From: VRUE01 sp963805475
Lineage (GTDB): Bacteria; Actinomycetota; Thermoleophilia; Solirubrobacterales; 70-9
Assembly: GCA_963805475.1 (NCBI GenBank)
Contig: CAWDUO010000005.1
Span: forward strand, 76,541-140,540
Direction: 5' to 3'
Length of the DNA: 64,000 bases
Positions 56,879-64,000 of this stretch are shown here, in pieces. A program made the translations under genes and the position numbers. The notes under the pieces were generated by a model, which saw only the letters and a list, made by a program, of their open reading frames with translations, searched no databases and was not told the origin of the DNA. How positions within the stretch are numbered: the stretch's first letter is position 1; the number at the start of each line of letters is the position of its first letter.

Positions 56879-57963
56879 CCGTAGCCGCCGTGGATCTGGA
56901 GGGACTGGTCGGCGATCTCGAGGACGGCGCGCTGGGTGACGAGCTTGGCCATGGTGACGTCGCGGATGCAGTCCTGGCCTTCGTGGAAGAGGCGCAGGGC
57001 GTTGTAGGTGAGGGCGCGGCTCGCCTCGGCCTTCGTCGCCATCTCGGCGACCTGGTGGCGGATCGCCTGGAAGCTGCCGATCGGGCGGCCGAAGGCTTCG
57101 CGCTCCTTCGCGTAGGCGACGGTCGTCTCGATCAGGCGCTGCATCGCGCCGACCGCTCCGATCGCCATCAGCAGCCGCTCCCAGGCGAAGTTGGCCATGA
57201 TCAATTTGAAGCCCTCGTTCTCCTCGCCGAGCAGGTTCTCCGCCGGCACCTCGACGTCGGTGAAGCTCAGCTCGCCCGTGTCGGAGGAGTGCCAGCCCAT
57301 CTTCTCCAGCTTGCGCGCCACCTCGTAGCCGGGCATCTCGCGCTCCAGCACGAGGAAGGAGATGCCGCCGTGGCCGCCCTCCTTCGTGGTCTTCACCGCG
57401 CAGACGAGGAAGTCGGCCCGCACCCCGTTGGTGATGAAGGTCTTGGCGCCGTTGACGACGTAGCCGCCGTCGACGCGCTCGGCGAAGGTGGAGATGCCGG
57501 CGACGTCGGAGCCGGCGCCCGGCTCGGTGATCCCCAGCGCGCCGATCTTCTCGCCGGCGATCCCGGGGACGAGCCAGCGCCGCTTCTGCTCCTCCGTGCC
57601 GAAGTTGAAGATCGGCGGCAGCGCGATCGAGGCGTGGGCGTTGAGCCCGGCGGCGACCCCGCCCGAGCCGCCGCTGCGCGCCAGCTCCTCGACCCAGACC
57701 GCGTCGTGCAGGTGTGTGCCGCCCTGGCCGCCGTAGGCCTCGGGGAACTTCAGCCCGAGGAAGCCGAGCTCGGCGCAGCGCCGGTAGAGCTCGCGGGGGA
57801 ACTCGCGCGCCGCCTCCCACTCGTCGACGTGCGGCGCGATCTCCCTGGCGACGAAGCGCCCGACCGTCTCCCGCAGCTCCTCGTGCTCATCCCCGAACGG
57901 GGGCAGAACCGCCCGCGCGCCGCTGTCCTTGACGACGGTCATCTCGAAGTCGCTAGGCGACAC
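56764..57963 (-). CDS. Acyl-CoA dehydrogenase; integration target at its 3' end
   Basis: 399 residues from the GTG at 57963; an ATG at 57942 is in frame and is safer because the GTG falls directly against a hairpin. Motifs: GITEPGAGSDVAG (flavin loop), NGAKTFITNGVRAD, EKMGWHSSDTGELSFTDVEVP, the helix YAKEREAFGRPIGSFQAIRH, and the C-terminal IHGGYGYMREYGIERAVRDARLGPIGGGTDEVM, the end that includes the FAD/CoA contacts and the usual catalytic-Glu region. It oxidises acyl-CoA at C2-C3. Its last codons double as the att core of the element. Confidence 0.92.
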   Translation of the reverse strand: MSPSDFEMTVVKDSGARAVLPPFGDEHEELRETVGRFVAREIAPHVDEWEAAREFPRELYRRCAELGFLGLKFPEAYGGQGGTHLHDAVWVEELARSGGSGGVAAGLNAHASIALPPIFNFGTEEQKRRWLVPGIAGEKIGALGITEPGAGSDVAGISTFAERVDGGYVVNGAKTFITNGVRADFLVCAVKTTKEGGHGGISFLVLEREMPGYEVARKLEKMGWHSSDTGELSFTDVEVPAENLLGEENEGFKLIMANFAWERLLMAIGAVGAMQRLIETTVAYAKEREAFGRPIGSFQAIRHQVAEMATKAEASRALTYNALRLFHEGQDCIRDVTMAKLVTQRAVLEIADQSLQIHGGYGYMREYGIERAVRDARLGPIGGGTDEVMKEILGKQMGL

Positions 57964-57965
57964 CG

Positions 57966-58010
57966 CGCGTTCGCCTTTTGTCGTCCCTAAGTCGACAAAA
58001 GGCGAACGCG
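57966..58010. repeat. Perfect 18-bp hairpin between the two acyl-CoA dehydrogenase genes
   Basis: Arms CGCGTTCGCCTTTTGTCG and CGACAAAAGGCGAACGCG, loop of 9 nt. It fills the whole gap: 6 nt from the upstream stop and 2 nt before the downstream GTG. The arms are the perfect form of the hairpins at 21942 and 38786. Confidence 0.9.
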
Positions 58011-58016
58011 TCGCGG

Positions 58017-59234
58017 CTAGAGGCCGTAGCTCCGCCCGATCACGTCGAGCATCACCTCGTCGGTGCCGGCGCCGATCCGGTTGAGGCGGACGTCGCGGTA
58101 GGCGCGCTCGATCTCGTACTCCTTCATGTAGCCGTAGCCGCCGAGGATCTGGATGCACTCGTCGGCGACCTCGCAGCCGACCCGCGAGGCGAAGAGCTTC
58201 GCCATCGTGATCTCGCGCACCGGGTACTCGCCGTTGGCGAAGCGCCAGGCGGTGGCGTAGGTGAACTGCTTCGCCGCCTCGGTCTTGGTCGCCATCTCGG
58301 CGAACTTGTGGCGGATCGCCTGGAACTTGCCGATCGGCCGGCCGAAGGCTTCGCGCTCCTTGGCGTACTCGAGCGTCTTCTCGACCATCCGTTCGCAGCC
58401 GGCGTGCGAGCCGGCGGCCGCTACCAGGCGCTCGCCCTGGAGCTCCCAGGCGATGTGGTAGAAGCCCTTGCCGACCTCGCCGAGCACGGCGTCGGCCGGC
58501 ACGCGGACGTCTTCGAAGGCCAGTTCGCCCGTGTCGGAGGCGTGCATCCCCATCTTCTCCAGCTCCTTGGAGACGCTGAAGCCGGGGACCTTCTCGCCGC
58601 TGGAGTCGCGCAGGTCGACGACGAACAGGGTGATCCCCGCGTGGCGCGCCTCCGGGTCGGTCTTGGCGACGAGGACGATGAAGTCGGCCCGCGGCCCGTT
58701 GGTGATGAACGTCTTGGAGCCGTTGATCACGTACTCGTCGCCGTCGCGGATCGCCGTCGTGCGGATCCCCGCGACGTCGGAGCCGGCGCCGGGCTCGGTG
58801 ATCCCGAGGCAGCCGACCTTCTCGCCCTTGATCCCGGGCACGAGGTAGCGCTGCTTCTGCTCCTCGCTGCCGAGCAGGTGGATCGGGGGGAGGACCATGT
58901 CGCTCTGCACGGCGAAGCCCATGTTGGTGCCGCCCGAGCCGGAGTAGCTCATGCACTCGGCGCGGACCAGCGAGTAGTAGTAGTCGCCGCCCTGGCCGCC
59001 GTACTCCTCCGGGAAGCAGAGGCCGAGGTAGCCGAGCTCGCCCGCTCGCTTCATCACCTCGGTCGGCCAGTAGCTCTCCTCCCACTCGTTGCGGTGGGGC
59101 CACATCTCCTTCTTGACCCAGGCCTGCATCGACTCGCGCAGGTCTTCGTGCTCCTGGCTGAAGATGAAGTGCTTGCGCCCCGCCGCGTGGTCGGGCTTGA
59201 TCACCTTCGAGCCGTTCTCGGTCGCCGTCGCCAT
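58017..59234 (-). CDS. Acyl-CoA dehydrogenase
   Basis: 405 residues from the ATG at 59234, which has AGGAGGAG 7 nt upstream. Motifs: FPEEYGGQGGDYYYSL, GITEPGAGSDVAGIRTT, INGSKTFITNGPRADFIV, EKMGMHASDTGELAFEDVRVP, YAKEREAFGRPIGKFQAIRHKFAEM and ILGGYGYMKEYEIERAYRDVRLNRIGAGTDEVM. The two dehydrogenases are alike and probably arose by duplication or act on different chain lengths. An N-terminal helical extension (KSKHAAGRKHFIFSQEHEDLRESMQAWVKKEMWPHRNEW) is slightly longer than in its neighbour. The promoter lies towards 59279, next to the IS110 insertion. Confidence 0.92.
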   Translation of the reverse strand: MATATENGSKVIKPDHAAGRKHFIFSQEHEDLRESMQAWVKKEMWPHRNEWEESYWPTEVMKRAGELGYLGLCFPEEYGGQGGDYYYSLVRAECMSYSGSGGTNMGFAVQSDMVLPPIHLLGSEEQKQRYLVPGIKGEKVGCLGITEPGAGSDVAGIRTTAIRDGDEYVINGSKTFITNGPRADFIVLVAKTDPEARHAGITLFVVDLRDSSGEKVPGFSVSKELEKMGMHASDTGELAFEDVRVPADAVLGEVGKGFYHIAWELQGERLVAAAGSHAGCERMVEKTLEYAKEREAFGRPIGKFQAIRHKFAEMATKTEAAKQFTYATAWRFANGEYPVREITMAKLFASRVGCEVADECIQILGGYGYMKEYEIERAYRDVRLNRIGAGTDEVMLDVIGRSYGL

Positions 59235-59330
59235 CGTCGCTCCTCCTGGTCGGGAAATCCGCGTGGACAGTAGCACTTTCCACTTTCGACACGGAGTCGC
59301 TATCGTGCCGGACCCATGAGACGCCCTGTG

Positions 59331-60542
59331 TCAACCCCCCGCTGGTTGAAGCCGGTTGGAATTGCCGTGGAGAGCGGAGTCATAGGGGACGCCGTCGCGC
59401 CAGCAGCGCCACAGAACGCGAATCCAGGCCCGGCCGAGAGTGCGGATCGCGTGGGGGTGGTCCTGTCCTCTGGCGCGAGCCCTTCGATAGACCTCTCTGG
59501 CCCACGGGTGCCAGTGCCGGGTCGAGTCGGCAAGGGTCGCGACGGCGAGGCGAAGGCGCTTGTCGCAGGCCCGCCTGAAGGTCGCGACGCGCAGCTTGCC
59601 CGACTCCAAGGCGACGGGGCTCATGCCGGCGTCGGCGGCCAGGGCGGCCTCGGTGGGATAGCGCCCACGACAGTCGCCCAACTCGGCGATCAGGGTCGCC
59701 GGGCAGATCGTCGTCTTGGGATCGCGAAACAGCGGCCGGAAGACCGCCGCGTCGGGATGCGTCGCGAGCGCCTCGCGAATGCGGGCATCGAGCGCCGAGA
59801 TCTTCGCGACGATCGGCCCAAGCGAGGCGAGCAGGCCCGCCACGACGGCGCTCCGCGCCTCGGTCTCCGCCGCTCCCGCGGTCCCCTGCGCCGCGGAGCG
59901 CATCCGCGCCACCAGCTCGGCGGGGTCGGTGCGGCCGCTATAGCCCTGTCGCTTGAGGAAGGCGCCCATGCGCCCCGGACCCAGCGCCTTGGCGCTCTCA
60001 GGGGTTGGGTAGCGCTCGAGGAAGGCAAGCGAGATCGGACTGTCGACCTCGCTGAAGATCAGCGCCCCGGGCCAAAAGGCCTGCAGCTGAGCGCGCAGCT
60101 GGTTGGCGAGCTCCACCCGGACCCCGACCAGGTCCTCCCGCGCCCGCGTCAGCGTCCTGAGCGCCTTCGTCTTGTCGCTGTCGGGGACGAGCGCCCGGAA
60201 GCGGTGGGCGTCGGTGCGGGCCAGCTCGGCGAGCACGTAGGCGTCGAAGCGGTCGGACTTGCCGTGAGCGACCGCGAATCGCGGCCGGGCGGCTTTGACC
60301 TGATTGGGGTGGATCGCGAACACCTCGAGGCCCGCGTCCAGCAGGCGCTCGACCAGGATGCCGTCGGGGCGCTCGATCGCCACCCGCGCGACCCCTGCCC
60401 GCGCGAGTCGGCGGGTGAGCTCGCTGATTCCGCGCTCGTCGTGGGTGACGGCGAAGCGCTGGATCGCCGCGCCCTCCTGGCTGACGCACACCTCGTGGGC
60501 CTCGCTGGCCCAGTCGATTCCCGCCGTCCTCGTTCCTGCCAT
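59331..60542 (-). mobile_element. IS110-family transposase
   Basis: 403 residues, intact. The RuvC-like DEDD domain starts MAGTRTAGIDWASEAHEVCV and includes VAIERPDGILVERLLDAGLEVFAIHPNQVKAARPRFAVAHGKSDRFDAYVLAELAR. The C-terminal transposase_20 domain contains LGDCRGRYPTEAALAADAGMSPVALESGKLR with the conserved catalytic Ser region, then RRACDKRLRLAVATLAD and WAREVYRRARARGQDHPHAIRTLGRAWIRVLWRCW. IS110 elements move through a circular form using an RNA guide, with no target duplication, so ends cannot be read from repeats. It sits in the promoter region between two acyl-CoA genes. Confidence 0.93.
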
Positions 60543-60800
60543 GCTTCCTCCTCGGTCGATTCATCTCGGCTGACTGCCGGCCACGAGGAGCCGTTGCGCA
60601 TGCTCATAGGGCGGTGCTCTCGGGCACCACGTCCTGTTGGCGCTTCAGGCGCCTCGCACCGCCGGGAGGCGCTGGTCTCATGCGGGCCGTCTATGCGGCA
60701 AGCGAACGTGGCGCTCTCCCGGCGGGGGTCGGCTCTCTTTGCTTCCCAGGATCCTGAGTCGGCCTCCCTTCGGTCGGCCTCATCCAGATCTCAGAAAGAA
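60543..60800 (-). ncRNA. Candidate IS110 bridge RNA region
   Basis: IS110-group elements encode a structured guide RNA in the long non-coding segment before the transposase. Here about 260 nt lie before the transposase start and before the next gene. They contain nested pairings: GCGGTGC (60611-60617) with GCACCGC (60656-60662), inside which GGTGC/GCACC (60613-60628) and GGCGC/GCGCC (60639-60653) form hairpins; and GTCGGCCTC repeated at 60758 and 60773. This fits a structured RNA, but guide loops and element ends cannot be identified by eye. Confidence 0.35.
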
Positions 60801-60817
60801 CGGGGGGAGGATCTCCT

Positions 60818-61609
60818 ATGAGCGAGGGAAGCTACGAGCTGGTCGCCTACGAGGTAGCCGACGGGGTCGCGACCGTGACGCTGAACAACCCGGAGAAGCG
60901 CAACATGCTCTCCGGGCAGATGCTGGCCGAGCTGGTCGACGCGATGAAGCGGGCGCGCGACGACTCCGAGGCGCGCGCCGTCGTCCTCACCGGCGCCGGG
61001 GAGAAGGTCTTCTGCGCCGGCGCCGACCTGGGCGGCTTCGCCGCCGACGCACCCCTGGTCGCCAAACACTTCGCCTCCGACCTCTTCCTCGAGTTCTTCC
61101 GCCTGATGCCGCGGCTCGGCAAGCCGAGCCTCTGCGCCGCCAACGGCCACGTGCTCGCGGGCGGGATGGGGCTGGCGCTCTCCTGCGACCTGCTGATCGC
61201 CAGGGAGGGCGCCACCTTCGGCACGCCGGAGATCAACGTCGGCGCCTTCCCCTACATGATCATGGCGATCATCTACCGCAACGTCCCGCGCAAGAAGGTC
61301 AACGAGATGATGCTGCTGGGCGAGCGGCTGAGCGCCGAGCAGGCGGTCGAATACGGGCTCGCCAACAGGGTCGTCCCGGCGGGGGAGTTCGACGCCGCCG
61401 TCGCCGATTGGGCCGGCAAGCTGGCCGCGAAGAGCCCGGTGCTGATGCGGCTCGGCCACGACGCGATGTACCGCCAGCAGGACATGGCGCTCGACGACGC
61501 GCTCGAGTACCTGCGCTCGCAGCTCTCGCTCACCTTCTCGACCGAGGACATAGTCGAGGGGGTCAGCGCCTTCTTCGAGAAGCGCGAGCCCGAATGGAAG
61601 GGCAGATAG
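60818..61609 (+). CDS. Enoyl-CoA hydratase
   Basis: 263 residues of the crotonase family with the full signatures: VLTGAGEKVFCAGADLGG, NGHVLAGGMGLALSCDLLIAREGATFGTPEINVGAFPYMI, including the two Glu-type positions in TFGTPEINVG. The start follows a GGGGGGAGGA ribosome site. The next gene begins 1 nt after its stop (a GTG at 61610), so hydratase, carboxylase beta and the BKACE enzyme probably form one operon. Confidence 0.92.
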   Translation: MSEGSYELVAYEVADGVATVTLNNPEKRNMLSGQMLAELVDAMKRARDDSEARAVVLTGAGEKVFCAGADLGGFAADAPLVAKHFASDLFLEFFRLMPRLGKPSLCAANGHVLAGGMGLALSCDLLIAREGATFGTPEINVGAFPYMIMAIIYRNVPRKKVNEMMLLGERLSAEQAVEYGLANRVVPAGEFDAAVADWAGKLAAKSPVLMRLGHDAMYRQQDMALDDALEYLRSQLSLTFSTEDIVEGVSAFFEKREPEWKGR

Positions 61610-63193
61610 GTGAGTGACGATTCCAACCTGCTCCCCGGCGCCGCCCCGCTCGGCGAGCTGACCGAGCAGCTGCACGAGCGCCGCGCCAAGGCGAAGCTCG
61701 GCGGCGGCAGCGAGAAGATCGCCAAGCAGCACGAGCGCGGCAAGCTGACCGCGCGCGAGCGGATCGACCTATTGGTCGACGAGGGGACCTTCGTCGAGCT
61801 GGGCATCCACGGCCGGCCGCACTTCGCCCAGCGCGCGATGGACGGCGTCGAGGCGCCCGCCGACGGCGTGATCACCGGTTGGGGCGACGTCGACGGCCGC
61901 CCCTGCTGCGTCGCCGCCTACGACTTCACCGTGATGGCCGGCTCGATGGGGATGACCGGCGAGCTCAAGGTCACGCGCCTGCGCGAGATGGCGCTCTCCA
62001 AGCGGATGCCCTTTGTCTGGCTGCTCGACTCGGCCGGCGCCCGCATCCAGGAGGCGGCGGGCTCGCTGTTCGCCGGCTCCGGCCACCTGTTCCGCGAGGA
62101 GGTCGAGATGTCGGGCGTGATCCCGATGGTCGCCGCGATGATGGGCCCCTGCGCCGCCGGCACCGCCTACATCCCGGCGCTCTCGGACTTCGTGCCGATG
62201 GTCTCCGGCCAGGGCGCGATGGCGCTCGCCGGCCCGCACCTGACCAAGGCCGTGACCGGCGAGGAGATCTCGATGGAGGAGCTCGGCGGGGCGAAGGTCC
62301 ACTGCCGCAAGTCGGGGGTGGGGGACCTCGAGGTGAAGGACGACCACGAGTGCATCGAGGCGGTGAAGAAGTACCTCTCCTTCTTCCCGCCGAACTGCGA
62401 GCAGAAGCCGCCGGTCGTGGAGACGAGCGACCCCGACGACCGCCAATCGGAGAAGCTGCTGGAGATCGTCCCTGAGTCCTCGCGCCAGCCCTACGACATG
62501 TACGAGGTGGTCCGCGAGATCGTCGACGACGGCGAGTGGTTCGACCTGAAGCCGAAGTTCGCCAAGAACCTGATCACCTGCTTCGCCCGCTTCGGCGGCC
62601 AGCCGGTCGGGATCGTCGCCAACCAGCCCAAGCAGCTGGCCGGCATCCTCGACAACGACTCGGCCGACAAGGCGGCCCGCTTCATCAACCTCTGCGACGC
62701 CTTCCAGATCCCGCTCGTCTTCCTCCAGGACGTGCCCGGCTTCATGGTCGGCGCGAAGGTCGAGCACGCCGGGATCATCCGCCACGGGGCGAAGATGCTC
62801 TACGCGGTCAGCCGCGCCACGGTGCCGAAGATCACCGTGATCGTGCGCAAGGCCTACGGCGCCGGCTACTACGTGATGTGCGGCAAGGCGTACGAGCCCG
62901 ACCTGATCGTCGCCTGGCCGGGGGCGGAGATCTCGGTGATGGGCGCCGAGGGCGCGGTCAACATCATCGGCCGCTCGGCGATCGAGGCCTCCGAGGACCC
63001 GGAGGCGACGCGCGAGGCGATGCTGAACGCGGTGCGCGAGCAGATCGACCCATACATCGCGGCCGGCAATGCGGTGATCGACGACATAATCGATCCCCGC
63101 GAGACCCGCCCGACGATCGTCAACGCCCTGCGAATGGCGCGAACCAAACACGTCGAGAAGCCCCCCAAACGCCACGGGGTGATGCCCGTATGA
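61610..63193 (+). CDS. Acyl-CoA carboxylase beta subunit (carboxyltransferase)
   Basis: 527 residues, full length. Carboxyltransferase motifs: KLTARERIDLLVDEGTFVELG, MTGELKVTRLREMALSKRMPFVWLLDSAGARIQEAAGSLFAGSGHLF, GPCAAGTAYIPALSDFVPMVSGQGAMALAGPHLTKAVTGEEIS and the C-terminal PKITVIVRKAYGAGYYVMCGKAYEPDLIVAWPGAEISVMGAEGAVNII. It moves CO2 from biotin to an acyl-CoA (propionyl-, acetyl- or methylcrotonyl-CoA). The matching alpha subunit is not in the window; a lone biotinyl protein lies at 41842-42054. GTG start. Confidence 0.93.
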   Translation: MSDDSNLLPGAAPLGELTEQLHERRAKAKLGGGSEKIAKQHERGKLTARERIDLLVDEGTFVELGIHGRPHFAQRAMDGVEAPADGVITGWGDVDGRPCCVAAYDFTVMAGSMGMTGELKVTRLREMALSKRMPFVWLLDSAGARIQEAAGSLFAGSGHLFREEVEMSGVIPMVAAMMGPCAAGTAYIPALSDFVPMVSGQGAMALAGPHLTKAVTGEEISMEELGGAKVHCRKSGVGDLEVKDDHECIEAVKKYLSFFPPNCEQKPPVVETSDPDDRQSEKLLEIVPESSRQPYDMYEVVREIVDDGEWFDLKPKFAKNLITCFARFGGQPVGIVANQPKQLAGILDNDSADKAARFINLCDAFQIPLVFLQDVPGFMVGAKVEHAGIIRHGAKMLYAVSRATVPKITVIVRKAYGAGYYVMCGKAYEPDLIVAWPGAEISVMGAEGAVNIIGRSAIEASEDPEATREAMLNAVREQIDPYIAAGNAVIDDIIDPRETRPTIVNALRMARTKHVEKPPKRHGVMPV

Positions 63194-63200
63194 CGTTCAA

Positions 63201-63237
63201 CTGTGCTTTATCCCTCAATAACGAGGAAAAGGAACAG
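63201..63237. repeat. Copy of the dispersed hairpin sequence
   Basis: A 37-nt sequence differing at two positions from 40966-41002, with arms of about 15 nt and loop CTCAATAACGA. It lies between the carboxylase stop and the BKACE start. Confidence 0.85.
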
Positions 63238-63251
63238 TCGAAGGAGGACGT

Positions 63252-64000
63252 ATGAGCTCGTTCGACGATCCGGTCGTCATCTCGTGCTCGATCAGCGGCG
63301 TGATCGCGAACCGGGATCAGTGCCCGGCGATTCCGTATACGCCTGAGGAGTACGCGGCGGAGGCGCGGCGGGCGGTCGACGAGGGCGCCTCGCAGATCCA
63401 CATCCACGCGCGCAAGCCCGACGGCACGCCCTCGTATGAGGTCGAGGACTTCCGGGCGATCACCGAGGCGATCCTCGCCGAGGTCGGCGACGTGATCGTC
63501 AACTACTCGACCGGCGCGATCGGCATCCCGATCGAGAAGCGGCTCGAGTACCTGCGAGCGCTGCGCCCCGACGTCGCCGCCCTGAACATGTCCTCGATGA
63601 ACTACGCCAAGTACTCGCGCCGGCGCAAGGACTTCGTCTTCAAGGCGGTGTTCGAGAACAGCTTCGACACGATCATCGAGTTCCTCACGGCGATGCGCGA
63701 CCTCGGGATCAAGCCCGAGCACGAGTGCTTCGACGCCGGCCACGTCGCCAACCTCGACCCGCTGATCGATATGGGCCTGCTCGACCGCACGCCGCTTCAG
63801 GTCTCGCTGGTGATGGGGGTCAACGGCGGCATCCGGCCGACGCCGCGCAACGTCGGCTTGATGGCCGAGCAGATCCCCGGCGGGGCCGAGGGGCCCAACC
63901 AGTGGCAGACGATCGGCATCTCGCGCGACCAGTGGAAGCTGCTCGGCGCCGCGCTGGTGCTGGGCGGCAACGTGCGCGCCGGGGTCGAGGACGAACAGCT
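63252..64000 (+). CDS. BKACE (3-keto-5-aminohexanoate cleavage enzyme) family protein, 3' end beyond the window
   Basis: 249 residues are present. The DUF849 family has a TIM barrel with a zinc site; here ISGVIANRDQCPAIPYTPEEYAAEARRAVDEGASQIHIHARKPDGTPS carries the H-x-H ligands (IHIHAR) and the P-x-x-P region, followed by NYSTGAIGIPIEKRLEYLRAL and IKPEHECFDAGHVANL with the active-site Glu region. Members cleave beta-keto acids with acetyl-CoA. The ATG at 63252 has AAGGAGG upstream. It is the last gene visible of the acyl-CoA operon. Confidence 0.9.
   Translation, partial: MSSFDDPVVISCSISGVIANRDQCPAIPYTPEEYAAEARRAVDEGASQIHIHARKPDGTPSYEVEDFRAITEAILAEVGDVIVNYSTGAIGIPIEKRLEYLRALRPDVAALNMSSMNYAKYSRRRKDFVFKAVFENSFDTIIEFLTAMRDLGIKPEHECFDAGHVANLDPLIDMGLLDRTPLQVSLVMGVNGGIRPTPRNVGLMAEQIPGGAEGPNQWQTIGISRDQWKLLGAALVLGGNVRAGVEDEQ

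Noticed and set aside
60543..60817. Terminal inverted repeats of the IS110
   Set aside because: The IS110 group lacks terminal inverted repeats and target duplication, so the absence is expected and cannot define the ends.
1..64000. CRISPR arrays, tRNA or rRNA genes
   Set aside because: No set of equally spaced repeats and no cloverleaf or rRNA-like sequence was found on either strand.

Overview
The window is high-GC actinobacterial chromosome with tightly packed, often translationally coupled genes (ATGA, GTGA, TTGA and TGATG overlaps). Several traits point to the class Thermoleophilia, probably near Solirubrobacterales: a bcc-aa3 type qcr/cta respiratory cluster, an F420-type (Ddn-like) reductase, a SigB/SigF-type partner-switching system, and a full set of bio genes. 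This placement is inferred from gene content; no 16S gene is present.

Layout. 1-6638: end of a response regulator, cell-wall hydrolase lipoprotein, YihY membrane protein, secreted lipoprotein, VapBC, small Rho-N-like protein, GAF/SpoIIE phosphatase, SnoaL-like protein and an SDR. 6624-12427: a coupled operon of TPP enzyme, enolase-superfamily enzyme and FAD/Fe-S 2-hydroxyacid dehydrogenase, logically similar to a mandelate-type pathway. 12598-14137: a damaged HipBA module with two palindromic operators. 14161-21865: terminal respiratory cluster (ctaG opposite qcrB-qcrA-qcrC-small membrane protein-ctaE-ctaD-ctaC). 21985-24093: STAS antagonist, tandem HATPase-type anti-sigma kinase and stress sigma factor. 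24205-31853: GH15, superoxide dismutase, GMC oxidoreductase, rubredoxin, LemA, DUF3137-like, Nudix, BioA. 31980-33467: four small AT-richer accessory genes (HNH nuclease and unknowns). 33572-40951: MarR/MFS efflux pair, bioD-bioF-bioB, a GGDEF cyclase and a DNA glycosylase. 41013-50499: enoyl-CoA hydratase with a free biotinyl protein, glycosyltransferase, glycerol kinase, acyltransferase, MBL lactonase-like enzyme, SDRs, SixA, a PIN fragment and an AAA/DUF4143 ATPase. 50554-56799: a 6.2-kb integrative element. 56764-64000: two acyl-CoA dehydrogenases, an IS110 insertion, enoyl-CoA hydratase, acyl-CoA carboxylase beta subunit and a BKACE enzyme, all suggesting acyl-CoA catabolism.

The integrative element is bounded by 38-bp identical direct repeats (50554-50591 and 56762-56799) that duplicate the 3' end of an acyl-CoA dehydrogenase gene. 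It carries a GNAT, a PIN toxin/antitoxin pair, an XRE-ImmA protein with a partner, two further XRE proteins, an excisionase-like HTH and a tyrosine recombinase. The core att repeat lies inside the integrase reading frame, so integration exchanges the integrase C-terminal tail. This is the most unusual system seen here.

Two window-wide features cut across the regions. First, a dozen strong intergenic hairpins sit between genes; several share near-identical sequence and carry A/T runs inside the stem, and one lies in a divergent intergenic region and one inside qcrC, so they are not simply terminators. Second, at least a dozen genes are interrupted by what look like single-base indels (hipA three times). 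This is more than expected for real pseudogenes in a free-living genome, so sequencing or assembly indels are likely, and every frameshift below should be read with that in mind.
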